Below, piece by piece: positions 35,085-44,546 of a stretch of DNA of 51,604 bases; position 1 is the first letter of the stretch, and each line of letters begins with the position of its first letter. The notes under the pieces were generated by a model. The model searched no databases. It was not told the DNA's origin and saw only the letters and a program-made list of their open reading frames with translations. This DNA comes from Planctomycetota bacterium. Its GTDB lineage: Bacteria > Planctomycetota > UBA1135 > UBA2386. The translations under genes were made by a program, and so were the position numbers. The stretch is taken from assembly GCA_016793305.1 (NCBI GenBank), contig JAEUHU010000364.1, positions 1 through 51,604 on the forward strand, in the 5' to 3' direction.

Positions 35085-37820
35085 TCAGCGTGGCGTCGGA
35101 TTCTTCGTCTGCTCGAGCTGCTTCTTCAGTTGCTCGGTCGCCTTCTGCCAGGCTTCGGCGGTCACCTGCGGCACGATGCGCCCGTCGGTCGACAGCACCT
35201 GCGTCGGGGCGGTGACCGGCACCGGCACGCTCTTGCCGTTCTGCCGGATCCGGATCTGCAGTTGGTAGATGCCGTCGCCGATCGGCAGCTTGGCCTGGTC
35301 CTCCTCGAACACCTGCCAGTTCGTCGAGGGGGCGAAGAACTCCGAGCGGTTGCCACCGCCCCACTGCGAACGGAAGTTCGCCTCCGAAGCACCCTGGGTC
35401 GCCTGCTGCAGGCGCACCGTGAAGTGCGCACCGGCCGGCAGCTCCTGCGCGGGCGGCCGGACCTCGACGGTCGGCCACGGATCGAGCCGGACCTCCAGGC
35501 GTTCGCCGAGGCACGAAACCCGCTGCGGGCGGAAGCCCTGCACTGCGAGCAGCAGGTCGACGGGGCCCGGCGGCAGCAGCAGCGTCGCTGGTTGTTCGTG
35601 GAACTGCTGTCCGTCCCAGCGCGCCGTCTCGACCTGGCCGAACGGGAACGCGCAGCCGTAGGCGCGTTCGAGCGGCTTGCCGTCCTGGTCGTGCAAGGCC
35701 AGCGTGCACGTGCGCACGAGGCCGCGCAGGTCGATGTCGACGAGGCGTGGATCGCCACCTTCCGGTGGCGGCACCTGCAGGTCGGGGATCGTCACCAGCG
35801 GCTCGAGGCGCGTCATCGTCCGCAGCTCGAGCGTGTAGGTGCCACTCGGCACCGCCGGCCACATCAGGTCGAACCGCTCGCCGGACTGCAGCTCTGGACT
35901 CGTGCGCAGCTCGCGCGGCTTCGTCGTGACACTGGCCGAACGGCTCGTGGTCGCCGGCAGCAGCCAGGCGGCGACGAGGTCGGCCTGCGTGCGTTCCGGC
36001 AGCAGCACGCTCGCGGCGACCGGCGAGCCGAGGTCGATCTGCACGACCAGGTCCTCGGTGCCGAGTCGGAACTCGACCGGTTCGATCGGCAGCGCCGCTT
36101 CGGTCGAGGCGTGCAGGCGGTAGCGACCGGGCGGCAGTTCGCCGTGCGCCGCGAAGCGACCTTCGCGGTTCTGCCAGATGCGTGCTTCGTCGACGTCGAC
36201 CCAGCGCACCGGCCGCCGGCCTTCGGCTGGCTGTTCCTTGCGGATCTCGAGGTGGATCTGGCCGCGAAACGGCTGCTCGCCGCACAGCAGTCGCCCGGCC
36301 ACGACCACGGGTGGGCGTTCGAGGCGGAGGTCGCCGAGGTCCTCGATGCCGGTGCGCAGCGTGCGTGGGGCCGCGGTGCCCTGCAGCGGCGGCTCGTCCT
36401 TCGGCCGCGTCAGCACACGGACCGACTGGATGCTGTAGTCGCGCCCTGCCTCGTCGGGATCCGCGTCGTTGCGACGACCGGCGGCGATCAGGAAGCGCCC
36501 CTCGGCGTCGGTTCGGAATTCCTCGTCCTCCTCGACCGATGGCCCACGCAGCTGCAGGTTCGCGCGCAATCCGGCGGCAGGCGTGCCGTCGGGAAGCAGC
36601 AGGCGACCGCGCCACAGCGAGATCTCCTGACGTGGCTCGAGCAGCACTTCGACCTGCTGGTCCACCGCGGTCGGGCCCCGGAACTCCTGATGCAGCGCGA
36701 TCCCGTAGCTGCCGGTGTAGAAGCGCCGCCCGAGCGGCACGTGCTCGAACACCACGGCACCGTCCGGCCCCGCCTTCTGCAAGCGGTGGGCGGGGTAGCG
36801 GAGCTCCTCGTCGTCGGCGTCCTCCTGCAGGAACGCGTGGCGGAAGCCCGGCAGCGGCTGCTGCTGGAACTCGGCGCGCACGCGGATGCGTCCCGTCGGC
36901 GGCAACCGCAGCAGGACCGGTTCGCTCGGCAACGCGGCCATGTCGACCACGACCCCGCCGTCGCGGCTGCCCGGCAGCATCGCGCGCACGCGCCAGGTCA
37001 CCTGCTGGTCCTTCGCCTCGTCCTGGGTGGCGAGCTGCTCGAGCAGGGCCCGCACGTGCGGGATCGTCGCGTCGCCGTCGGTGTCGGTGAACGCGAACGG
37101 CTGCCAGGCGAAGTAGCCGACCATGCGGCCGTCGGTGCCGTAGGGCGCGAGGTTGATCGGCACCTTGGCGGCCGGCCGGTCGTCGGCGGTGACCACGTGC
37201 ACGCGCAGTTCCTGGTCCGGTTCGAGCAGCAGCCGATGGCCGTTCGGGGGCGGCACCGTGTTCTTCCGCAGCTGCAGCAGGCCGTAGCGGCCCTCGTGGC
37301 GACAGCCGACGGTCGTCTGCTCGCGCAGCGTGACGCGCACCTTGCCTTCCTGGTCGGTGATTGCACTCCAGCCGCCGCGCTCCGCCATCTTCAGCGGGTC
37401 GCGCCACATCACCTGCAGCTCTTCGCTCCACGTGTCCCAATGGTCGCCGGCGAAGCCGAGGTACTCGTGCAGCGTCTCGTCGCTCCAGAACACGCGCGCG
37501 CCGGCGACCGGTGTCGAGGTCGCCTTGTCGAGCACGGTCACGACGAGCCACTTGGCGTCCTCGGGCAGCGGGCGGCTGCCCGTGGTGGCGGCCGCTTCGG
37601 CGCGTTCGACACTCGCGGCCTCGCCGCTGTGCATCGCGTCGCTCGGCAAGCCTCGCTCCTGGTCGCCGGTGGCGGAGACCGCGTCGCCGCTGGCCGTCGC
37701 CGTGCTGCGTTCGGCGTCGAGCGGCATGGGTGCCGGGCCGTCCCCCGCGAGCAGCAAGCTGGTTGCGACCGCGCCGAACAGCAACAGGGCGACGACGAGC
37801 AGCAGCGACTTCTGGTTCAT
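35085..37820 (-). CDS. Exported carboxypeptidase-regulatory-like protein
   Basis: The protein has 911 residues from ATG 37820 (MNQKSLLLVVALLLFGAVA), with an uncleaved anchor or signal peptide at residues about 5-25. The main body is Ig-like, for example KATSTPVAGARVFWSDETLH, and repeated 'G.LLLPDGTPAAGLRANLQLRG' and 'GRLLCGEQPFRGQIHLEIRK' units with DGRF-like strands (AEGRFLIAAG, REGRFAAHG). The C-terminus is polar and coiled (KQLEQTKNPTPR). It resembles the other carboxypeptidase-regulatory-like proteins in the window and the sensor half of the sigma fusion, but has no sigma domain. No enzyme motif is visible. It is followed 41 bases later by the ferredoxin gene and preceded by the HEAT-like gene. 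Role unknown, probably cell-surface. Confidence 0.82.
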   Translation of the reverse strand: MNQKSLLLVVALLLFGAVATSLLLAGDGPAPMPLDAERSTATASGDAVSATGDQERGLPSDAMHSGEAASVERAEAAATTGSRPLPEDAKWLVVTVLDKATSTPVAGARVFWSDETLHEYLGFAGDHWDTWSEELQVMWRDPLKMAERGGWSAITDQEGKVRVTLREQTTVGCRHEGRYGLLQLRKNTVPPPNGHRLLLEPDQELRVHVVTADDRPAAKVPINLAPYGTDGRMVGYFAWQPFAFTDTDGDATIPHVRALLEQLATQDEAKDQQVTWRVRAMLPGSRDGGVVVDMAALPSEPVLLRLPPTGRIRVRAEFQQQPLPGFRHAFLQEDADDEELRYPAHRLQKAGPDGAVVFEHVPLGRRFYTGSYGIALHQEFRGPTAVDQQVEVLLEPRQEISLWRGRLLLPDGTPAAGLRANLQLRGPSVEEDEEFRTDAEGRFLIAAGRRNDADPDEAGRDYSIQSVRVLTRPKDEPPLQGTAAPRTLRTGIEDLGDLRLERPPVVVAGRLLCGEQPFRGQIHLEIRKEQPAEGRRPVRWVDVDEARIWQNREGRFAAHGELPPGRYRLHASTEAALPIEPVEFRLGTEDLVVQIDLGSPVAASVLLPERTQADLVAAWLLPATTSRSASVTTKPRELRTSPELQSGERFDLMWPAVPSGTYTLELRTMTRLEPLVTIPDLQVPPPEGGDPRLVDIDLRGLVRTCTLALHDQDGKPLERAYGCAFPFGQVETARWDGQQFHEQPATLLLPPGPVDLLLAVQGFRPQRVSCLGERLEVRLDPWPTVEVRPPAQELPAGAHFTVRLQQATQGASEANFRSQWGGGNRSEFFAPSTNWQVFEEDQAKLPIGDGIYQLQIRIRQNGKSVPVPVTAPTQVLSTDGRIVPQVTAEAWQKATEQLKKQLEQTKNPTPR

Positions 37821-37916
37821 GGCGGGGCTTCCCACGAAGTCGGCGCATGCTACCGCGGCCGTGGCCGTGGCGGACCTGGCGCGTCCTGGATCACGGAACG
37901 GCGCGCGCCGGCCGCC

Positions 37917-39956
37917 TCAGCGGGAGCGGTGGGCCCAGAGCACGTCGCAGAGGCCCTGCAGTGCGTACGAGCTCTCCTCGCCCAGTTCGGTGTCGATCCG
38001 GACCTCGATGGCCAGGCGCAGGGGGGCTGGCAACCTGGGTAGCTTCTCGAGGGCGTCGAGCGTCCGGTAGCCGCGAGAGCCATGGATCTGCGCCAGGATG
38101 CGGGGGTGGTCCTCGTCGGCGGCCTGGCCGAGGCGCACCAGTTCGGCGCACAGTTTGGCGCGCTGCTCGTCGTCGGTCGCGGCATCGTGCCAGCGGCGAA
38201 CGTGCGGCAGCAGCATGTCGGGCGGCAGGTCCTGGACCAGCCAGAACGCGCCGCCGTTCTGCAGTCGCCGCGCCAGGTGCTCGATGCGTTGCTCCGGTGC
38301 CAAGGGCTTCAGCTGCTCGGCGACGAACGCGTCGAGCGAGTCCTTCTCGCGCCAGTCGACGGCGAGCACGTGCGGCAGCAGCTGGGCGTGGTGGGCGGCG
38401 GCGTCCGGGTGGGCCAGCAGCACGAACAGCGTGTCGGCCGTGGGGCCCTTGATCTTCGGGGTCAAGGTGGTCTGCACGACCTCGAACGGTGGCAGCAGGT
38501 GCGGGGCCTTGCCGGCGAGGGCCTGCATCGCTGCGGCGCGCAGGAGCGGTTCGTCGAGCCAGCCACGCAGTCGTTCGGGATCGGTCGCGGCCGCGAGTTG
38601 GGCCACCTGCTCGGCGAGGTTGGCGCGCACCGTCGCGCGGCGAAGGGACCGCAGCGCTTCTGCACCGGCATCGGCTCTGGCGGCGAGTTCCTCGCACAGC
38701 GCGGTGCGATCCTGGGGCGAGGCGGTCCGCTGCTGGACCGCGGCCGCCTGCTCGGCGAACGGGACCTGCTGCGCCACGCCGAGCTTGCGCAGCGTGGTCA
38801 GCAAGGCCGGTCGCAAGGTCGGCGACGTGTCGTCCCAGTGGTCGAGCAGCTGCTCCGCGAGGTCCTTCGGTACGTCGGTGGCGAGTGCGCCGAGGACCAT
38901 CAGCGCCAGCGCGGCCGTGCGCTCGTCGTCGGTGCCCTCCAGCACGTCGAACAGCCGGTCGACGAGCTTCGGCGCAGTGCGCGCATCCGGCTCAGGGTTG
39001 CGCAGCGCGCACAGCGCGCGCTCGAGCACCTTCGGATCCCGGAAGCCGAGGAACGGCAGCATCGGTGCGATCGGGATCGGCGCCTTCTCGGCGAGCAGGA
39101 CCGCGAACGCGGTGGTGCGCTGCCGTTCGGTGGGGCTGCCCGGCTTTGCCGCCAGCAGGGCACGCAAGCCCGCCACTCCGTGTCGCTGGAGTGCCGTGCC
39201 GAGCCGCGCCGCGCGCGGGGCGTCGGCGCAGGCGAGGAAGCGCCGGGCCAGCAGCTCCCGCACGGCCTCGTCGTCTGGGCCCGTCGTCGCGCCGTCGCGC
39301 GCGGCGTCGGCCAGCAGGGCCGCGTCCTGCAGCGGGCCGTCGCCGCGCTGTTGCAGCAGGCGCAGCGCCTGCGGCCGCAGCACCGCACAGGCCTGCACCA
39401 CCGCCGAGCGTTGCTCGGCATCGCCGGCGGCGGCGAGCACTTCGTCGTCGGTCGGCGCCAGCAGTTCGAGCCACAGCATCGCGAGCCGCTTCGAACGCAA
39501 CACGAGGCGCTCGCTGCGCCAGCGAGCCCGTGCGGCGTCGTGCTGTTCGGGGCGACGCTGCAGCAGCCAGACCGCGAGCCCGGCCGACGTGTGCGGGATC
39601 ACCAGGTCGTCCATGGCGCCGATCTGGTTCCAGTCCATGGCGCCGAGGTGGTACCAATCGCCGGGAATCACGAAGTGCAGCGAGCCGGCAGCCTCGCTCC
39701 GGCACTCGGCGAGGACTTCGGCGGTGAAGCTGCGTCCGCCGCCGCGTCCTCCGTAGAGCCCGACCCCGCTGCTCCATGCGTCCTCGGGGACCTGCAGCGC
39801 CCGGAACACCGCGTCGAGATCGAGCGTCGCTGCGGTCGCCATGGCGCGCGCGACTTCGTTGCGAGTGCGCCAGTCCTTCGCCGTCAGGTCGGGTGCCGGC
39901 GTTTGCGCCACCACGATCGAGACGAGCCACCATGCACTGCCGAGTTCCCGGTGCAT
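37917..39956 (-). CDS. Exported HEAT/ARM-like helical-repeat protein
   Basis: The protein has 679 residues from ATG 39956, giving a short hydrophobic N-terminus (GSAWWLVSIVVAQT) that is probably a signal peptide; an in-frame GTG lies 9 bases upstream. The rest is almost all helix, with repeating helix pairs such as RERTAALALMVLGALATD-like and LLQRRPEQHD units, resembling HEAT repeats. No catalytic motif is seen. It may be a periplasmic scaffold. It lies between pirin (63 bases upstream) and the carboxypeptidase-regulatory-like gene on the same strand, so it could share a transcript. I cannot name a family. Confidence 0.7.
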   Translation of the reverse strand: MHRELGSAWWLVSIVVAQTPAPDLTAKDWRTRNEVARAMATAATLDLDAVFRALQVPEDAWSSGVGLYGGRGGGRSFTAEVLAECRSEAAGSLHFVIPGDWYHLGAMDWNQIGAMDDLVIPHTSAGLAVWLLQRRPEQHDAARARWRSERLVLRSKRLAMLWLELLAPTDDEVLAAAGDAEQRSAVVQACAVLRPQALRLLQQRGDGPLQDAALLADAARDGATTGPDDEAVRELLARRFLACADAPRAARLGTALQRHGVAGLRALLAAKPGSPTERQRTTAFAVLLAEKAPIPIAPMLPFLGFRDPKVLERALCALRNPEPDARTAPKLVDRLFDVLEGTDDERTAALALMVLGALATDVPKDLAEQLLDHWDDTSPTLRPALLTTLRKLGVAQQVPFAEQAAAVQQRTASPQDRTALCEELAARADAGAEALRSLRRATVRANLAEQVAQLAAATDPERLRGWLDEPLLRAAAMQALAGKAPHLLPPFEVVQTTLTPKIKGPTADTLFVLLAHPDAAAHHAQLLPHVLAVDWREKDSLDAFVAEQLKPLAPEQRIEHLARRLQNGGAFWLVQDLPPDMLLPHVRRWHDAATDDEQRAKLCAELVRLGQAADEDHPRILAQIHGSRGYRTLDALEKLPRLPAPLRLAIEVRIDTELGEESSYALQGLCDVLWAHRSR

Positions 39957-40019
39957 GCGCGGCACGTTAGCCGAGCCCCGGCCGCGAATCAGGCCGCGGT
40001 GGCGCTGCGACGATCCGCC

Positions 40020-40853
40020 TCACCGCCCGGCGAACGGCCCGAGGTCGAACAGCAGCGCTTCGCTCGGCTGGCTCGCCGTGATCGCGAGCGAACCCGCGTC
40101 CTCGGTCGACACCCCGTCGCCGGGGCGCAGCGTCTCGCCGCCGAGGCGCAGTTCGCCGGAGATCAGCTGCAGCCAGACCCCGCGGCCCGGCTGCACGTCG
40201 TGGGCGAGCGTGTCGCCGGCCGCGAGCCGCAGCCGGTGCACGATCGCGTCCTGGCGGATCACGGCGCTGCCGTCGCGGCCGTCGGGCGAGATCACCACGA
40301 CGTCCTTCGCGTTCGCGGTCGCCTCGCTCGGCTTCCACTCGGTGTAGCTCGGCGAGAGGCCACGCTGGGCCGGCACGATCCAGATCTGCAGGAAGTGCAG
40401 GCCCTCGCTCTTGCTCGGGTTGAACTCGCTGTGCGTGACGCCGGTGCCGGCGCGCATCAACTGGATCTCGCCCGGCTTCAGCACGCGGCCGTTGCCCATG
40501 CTGTCCTGGTGCTGGAGCGCCCCTTCGAGCACGTAGCTGAAGATCTCCATGTCGCGGTGCGGGTGCGTCGGGAAGCCCATGCCCGGCGTGACCCGGTCCT
40601 GGTTGATCACCCGCAGCGCGCGGAAGCCCATGTGCTTCGGATCGTGGTAGTCGGCGAACGAGAACGTGTGGCGGCTGTCGAGCCAGCCGTGGTCGGCGTG
40701 GCCTCGGTCGTCAGAACGGCGGATGGTGAGGCGCATGGTCGGGGCTCCGGGAACGGTGGGGGACTCGGCCGGGCTGCGGCCGGACACAGCGGCCCCGCAG
40801 GCGGCCGAGGCCAGCGCCGCGGTGCTCTGGGCGAGGAACGTGCGTCGGTTCAT
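40020..40853 (-). CDS. Pirin-family protein with Tat/lipoprotein-type signal
   Basis: The protein has 277 residues from ATG 40853. The mature part matches bacterial pirin (YhhW-like): MRLTIRRSDDRGHADHGW, DSRHTFSFADYHDP, and metal-ligand motif FPTHPHRDMEIFSYVLEG plus GTGVTHSEFN, with the His-His-His-Glu of the cupin Fe/Cu site. Pirins of this group can have quercetinase activity. Unusually, a leader precedes it: MNRRTFLAQSTAALASAAC, with the Tat motif RRTFL and a lipobox ending in Cys. A start at 40736 would give a conventional cytoplasmic pirin. If the longer form is made, the protein is exported and lipidated. It is divergent from a LysR gene, as is often found for pirins. Confidence 0.88.
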   Translation of the reverse strand: MNRRTFLAQSTAALASAACGAAVSGRSPAESPTVPGAPTMRLTIRRSDDRGHADHGWLDSRHTFSFADYHDPKHMGFRALRVINQDRVTPGMGFPTHPHRDMEIFSYVLEGALQHQDSMGNGRVLKPGEIQLMRAGTGVTHSEFNPSKSEGLHFLQIWIVPAQRGLSPSYTEWKPSEATANAKDVVVISPDGRDGSAVIRQDAIVHRLRLAAGDTLAHDVQPGRGVWLQLISGELRLGGETLRPGDGVSTEDAGSLAITASQPSEALLFDLGPFAGR

Positions 40854-40881
40854 GGCGGCAGGATCGGCTCGGGCAGGGCCG

Positions 40882-40900
40882 AGCACCAATGCCGAGTGCT
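40882..40900. promoter_or_regulatory. Dyad in the pirin/LysR divergent region
   Basis: AGCAC and GTGCT form a perfect 5-bp dyad with a 9-nt centre in the 81-base gap between the two starts. Such a palindrome is typical of LysR binding sites, though the exact T-N11-A rule is not met. Confidence 0.35.
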
Positions 40901-40934
40901 ACCGGGACTCATGCCTTCCGGCTATGACCCGGCG

Positions 40935-41834
40935 ATGGAGTTCCACCAGCTCCGCTACTTCGTCGCCGCGGCCGAGCTCGGCAGCATCTCCGCGGCGGCG
41001 CGCCGCGAGCACGTCACCCAGCCGGCCCTGAGCCGCCAGGTGGCGCGGCTCGAGACGCAGCTCGCCGTGCCGCTGTTCCGCCGGGTCAAGCAGCGCATCG
41101 AACTGACCGACGCCGGGCGGTTCTTCCTGCCGCGCGCGCGGCAGATCCTGTGCGACGCGGCGACCACCGAACAGCAGCTGCGCGAGTCGTTCGGCAAGGC
41201 GAAGCGCACGCTGCGCCTGGGCTTCCTGTCGCCGTTCCTCGACGACCTGGTGACGCCGGTGGTGCGCGAACTGAAGAAGCGGCACCGCACGCTGCAGGTG
41301 GCGCTGTTCGACCTGCCGCCGCGGGCGCAGCTCGAACGGCTCGCGGCCGGCGAGCTCGACGCAGCCTTGGTCGCCAACCTCGACCCGCAGCATCGCCAGC
41401 AGTTCGCCCTGCAGCGGCTCAGCCGGCATCGCCTGGCCGCAGCACTTCCAGAGGGGCATCGGCTCGCCGGGCGCGCCACGCTCGCGCTGGCCGAGCTGCG
41501 GGACGAGAACTGGGTGTCGCTGTCCGACGTGGTGTTTCCCGGTCGGCGCGAGTTCCTGCGGCACGTGTGTGCCGAAGCGGGCTTCGTTCCCCGGATCGTG
41601 CAGGAGCTCGACTCGGTGTCGCTGATGCTCGGGGCAGTGGCCGTCGGGGAAGGGGTCGCCGTCGTGCCGATGCACAGCCGGAAGTTGCCGCACGCCGGTT
41701 GTGCGTTCGTCCGCCTGCAGCCGCCGGCTCCGTGCGTCGAACTGCAGCTGGTCACGCGTCGCGACGGGGACGCGGACCTGGGCGCGCTCGCTGCGGCGCT
41801 GCATCGGCAGGCCGAACAGATCGCGGAGCGCTGA
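40935..41834 (+). CDS. LysR-family transcriptional regulator
   Basis: The protein has 299 residues from ATG 40935. The N-terminal winged helix (EFHQLRYFVAAAELGSISAA, HVTQPALSRQVARLETQL, PLFRRVKQRIELTDAGRFFL) is diagnostic of LysR. The co-inducer-binding domain (about 90-295) begins LRLGFLSPFLDDL and includes a VAVVPMHSRK strand. The preceding gene, pirin, is divergent, and LysR regulators commonly control the divergent neighbour. The ligand is unknown. It converges with the repeat-protein gene 35 bases downstream. Confidence 0.95.
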   Translation: MEFHQLRYFVAAAELGSISAAARREHVTQPALSRQVARLETQLAVPLFRRVKQRIELTDAGRFFLPRARQILCDAATTEQQLRESFGKAKRTLRLGFLSPFLDDLVTPVVRELKKRHRTLQVALFDLPPRAQLERLAAGELDAALVANLDPQHRQQFALQRLSRHRLAAALPEGHRLAGRATLALAELRDENWVSLSDVVFPGRREFLRHVCAEAGFVPRIVQELDSVSLMLGAVAVGEGVAVVPMHSRKLPHAGCAFVRLQPPAPCVELQLVTRRDGDADLGALAAALHRQAEQIAER

Positions 41835-41869
41835 GGAGGGACCGGGAAGTTGGCCGCGCCTCGGGCGGA

Positions 41870-44428
41870 TCAGAAGGCGCCGATCGTCCAGGTCAGGCCG
41901 TTCGAACCGTAGATGCCCAGCAGACCGGCCAGCGGATCGAACGCGGCCTGCAGGACCTGCTGGTGCAGGGTGATGCCGATCAGCATGCTGCTGCCGGGGA
42001 TCGGGATCGGCCAGTCCACGGCGCCGCCGAAGGGCGACACGAACACCAGGATCTCGTCGCTCGCCCATTGGGTGCAGCCGGCACTGCCCAGCGGATGTGC
42101 CAGCGACAGCGGCTGGCCCGGCGAGGAGAGACCCAGCAGGCCGACCGCGAGGTCGTCATCGGGGACGTTCGTGCAGTGGAACCGCGCCGTGCTCGCGACC
42201 CACGGCAGCGCCGTGGCCGTGAGGGTGAGCGGGCCTGTGGTGCCGCTGCAGCCAGGACCATTCGTGGTTGCGGTGGCTCGGCAACCTGGCGCGTGGCGAC
42301 GCAGTGCCACGGTGCTGCCGGTGATCAGCGTTCCGTCGGTCTGCACCGCCAAGGCCGTCGGCGACATGCTGGTGTCCAGGGTGCTGAACGCACCGCCACG
42401 CCAATGGGTCACCAGGTTGGTGCCGCCGACCACGAAGTTGCCGTCGGGCAGGGCGGCGAGGGCGTTGCCCTGCACCGGCAGTCCGTTGCCGAACCCGGAC
42501 CAGTTCGAGCCGTCCCAGCGCGCCAGGTTCGGCGAAGTGGTGCCGGCCGGAGCCTGGAAGAAACCGGTCACGAGCAGCGAGCCGTCGGCGAGCACGGTGA
42601 GCGCCCGCACGTACCCGTTGTTGGCCGGGTAGAGCGGGTTGCCGACCGGGGTCCACCACGGGTCGTTCCAGTAGCGGACTCCGTCGTAGAGGTCACCACC
42701 CGCGATCAGCTGTCCGTTGGGCAGGACGGCGAGTGCATAGGCAGGCGAGAAGAAGCCATTGCCCATCGGGTGCCAGTTCGTGCCGTCCCAGCGGGTGACG
42801 TGTTGGCTGCCCACGTGCACGAACACGCCGGCGGCGATCAGGTCGCCGTTCGGCATCACCGCCAGCGAGTGGACTCCTTCGTTGAAGGTGCTGCCGACCC
42901 CGGCGCCGAGGGCGCTCCAGGTCGTGCCGTTCCATCGGGCGATGTTGTTCGCGGGCACGTTGCCGGCTTGCGCGAACCTGCCCGCGACCACCAGGCTGCC
43001 GTCCGCCATCCAGGCCATGGCGCGCACGACCGCAGGCCCCGAGGACTGGTCGCCGGTGATGCCGCTGCCGAGGGCCTGCCACGCCGCTCCGTTCCATCGG
43101 GCGACACGATTCGCCGGCAGGCCGGACACCGTGGTGAAGGTGCCGCCGACGTAGACGCCGCCGCTCGGGTCGGGAACGGCGGCGCGCGTCTCGCCGTTCA
43201 CCACGAACGACGGCAGCGTGCCGAACGCGGTGCCGGTCCAGTGCGCGAGGTTCGGGCCGATGCCGCCGGCCGTCACGAACGAGCCGCCGAGGGCCACGAA
43301 GCCGTTGCCCAGTTCGCACCAGGTGATGCCCCTCGGGACCGTGGTGGAACCCACCAGTCCGGTGCTCATCCCCGACCAGCTGGTTCCGTTCCAGCGCGCC
43401 GCGCTGTTGGCCGGGACGCCGCCGATCGAGGCGAAGTAGCCGGACACCAGCACTTCGCCGTTGGCGCGCGCGTGCAGCGCCGCGACGTCGGGCGGCGCGC
43501 CGCCGACGCCGGCGACGGTGCCGCGGGCGGTCCAGGCGGTGCCGTTCCACTCGTAGATCCCGTTCGTGGCCACGCCGCGCCACCAGCCGAAGATCGATCC
43601 GGTGGGGCCGACTGCGAGACGGCGGGCGTACTGGAACGGGGCCGCGGGTGCTGGGAACGTCGACCAGGTGCCGTTCCACCTCGCGATGCCGTCGGCCGGC
43701 GTGGCGTTGACGATGTTGAACTGACCCCCGACCACCAGGTCGCCGTTCGGGAGGGTCAGCAGGGAATGGACTTCGCCGAGCGACGACAACAGATTGACGC
43801 CACCCATCGTGTGCCAGTTCGAGCCGTCCCATCGGGCGAGACTGTCGACCTGGATCCCGCCCGCGTGCGTGAATCTGCCACCGGCCACGAGGTCCCCGTT
43901 CGGCAACACGGCGAGCGAGTAGACGTCGACGCTGGAGGGTTGGGACGGATACGACAACCCGCCGCCGAGCGCATGCCACGTCGTCCCGTCCCAGCGCGCG
44001 ATCTGACTGGCCGCCGAGCCGCCCGCCGAAGTGAAGCGGCCGGCTGCGACGAGGTCGCCGTTCAGGAGGGTCGCGAGGGCGGTGACCTGGGTCTCCACCG
44101 GGTTCGAGGTGAGGGTGAGGCCCGATGCCAGCGTCGACCAGGTGTTGGTCGTCGGGTCGAGCGCAGCAATGCGATTCGCACCGACCGATCCGATCACCGT
44201 GAACGAGCCGGCGAACACCACGCGCGGCGGGATCGGGCCAGCCCCGTCCGGATCCCAGCGAGTCGATGCGTGGACCGCGCCGTTCGCCGAAGTCGGTCCG
44301 CTGCCCTGCGTCACCAGGGAGAAGTCGCATTGGGCTCCGACCGTTCCGGCCAGTGACACCAGCAGGAACAGTCGCGTGAGCCGCGACCGGATCGAGAAGA
44401 CGAGGTTGTCCGAAGGAGGAAGGGTCAT
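41870..44428 (-). CDS. Secreted repeat protein with 13 'ARW-G-W' propeller-like units
   Basis: The protein has 852 residues from ATG 44428 with a signal peptide (LTRLFLLVSLAGTVGAQ). About 13 repeats of roughly 50 residues combine a motif like IARWDGTTWHALGGG with LAVLPNGDLVAGGRF; examples are SLARWDGSNWHTMGG, NIARWNGTTWSALGAG and RVARWNGAAWQALGSG. They resemble delta-60/Kelch-like propeller repeats common in Planctomycetota. The C-terminal 130 residues (GCSGTTGPLTL, PIPGSSMLIGITLHQQ) form a distinct domain often found at the ends of such secreted proteins. It is probably on the cell surface or released. It is a single gene with no enzymatic motif. Units drift in sequence, so they are old. The function is unknown. 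Confidence 0.85.
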   Translation of the reverse strand: MTLPPSDNLVFSIRSRLTRLFLLVSLAGTVGAQCDFSLVTQGSGPTSANGAVHASTRWDPDGAGPIPPRVVFAGSFTVIGSVGANRIAALDPTTNTWSTLASGLTLTSNPVETQVTALATLLNGDLVAAGRFTSAGGSAASQIARWDGTTWHALGGGLSYPSQPSSVDVYSLAVLPNGDLVAGGRFTHAGGIQVDSLARWDGSNWHTMGGVNLLSSLGEVHSLLTLPNGDLVVGGQFNIVNATPADGIARWNGTWSTFPAPAAPFQYARRLAVGPTGSIFGWWRGVATNGIYEWNGTAWTARGTVAGVGGAPPDVAALHARANGEVLVSGYFASIGGVPANSAARWNGTSWSGMSTGLVGSTTVPRGITWCELGNGFVALGGSFVTAGGIGPNLAHWTGTAFGTLPSFVVNGETRAAVPDPSGGVYVGGTFTTVSGLPANRVARWNGAAWQALGSGITGDQSSGPAVVRAMAWMADGSLVVAGRFAQAGNVPANNIARWNGTTWSALGAGVGSTFNEGVHSLAVMPNGDLIAAGVFVHVGSQHVTRWDGTNWHPMGNGFFSPAYALAVLPNGQLIAGGDLYDGVRYWNDPWWTPVGNPLYPANNGYVRALTVLADGSLLVTGFFQAPAGTTSPNLARWDGSNWSGFGNGLPVQGNALAALPDGNFVVGGTNLVTHWRGGAFSTLDTSMSPTALAVQTDGTLITGSTVALRRHAPGCRATATTNGPGCSGTTGPLTLTATALPWVASTARFHCTNVPDDDLAVGLLGLSSPGQPLSLAHPLGSAGCTQWASDEILVFVSPFGGAVDWPIPIPGSSMLIGITLHQQVLQAAFDPLAGLLGIYGSNGLTWTIGAF

Positions 44429-44546
44429 GGGCGAGAGTCCGAGGTCAGGCGTGGCCTGCCGGCAGTCCAGGGTCCCCTTGGAGCCGTGGCGGCGAGCTGG
44501 AGCTGGCCGACGCGGTCCTCCTGGTCGGCCCGTCCCGCGGCGCAGT

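Noticed and set aside
35022..38042. Plus-strand open frame of about 1000 codons opposite the carboxypeptidase-regulatory-like gene
   Set aside because: No signal, domain or start context; the minus-strand frame has a signal peptide and repeated domains.
38082..40934. Plus-strand open frame running into the LysR gene
   Set aside because: It lies antisense to the HEAT-like and pirin genes; only the part from ATG 40935 has LysR features.
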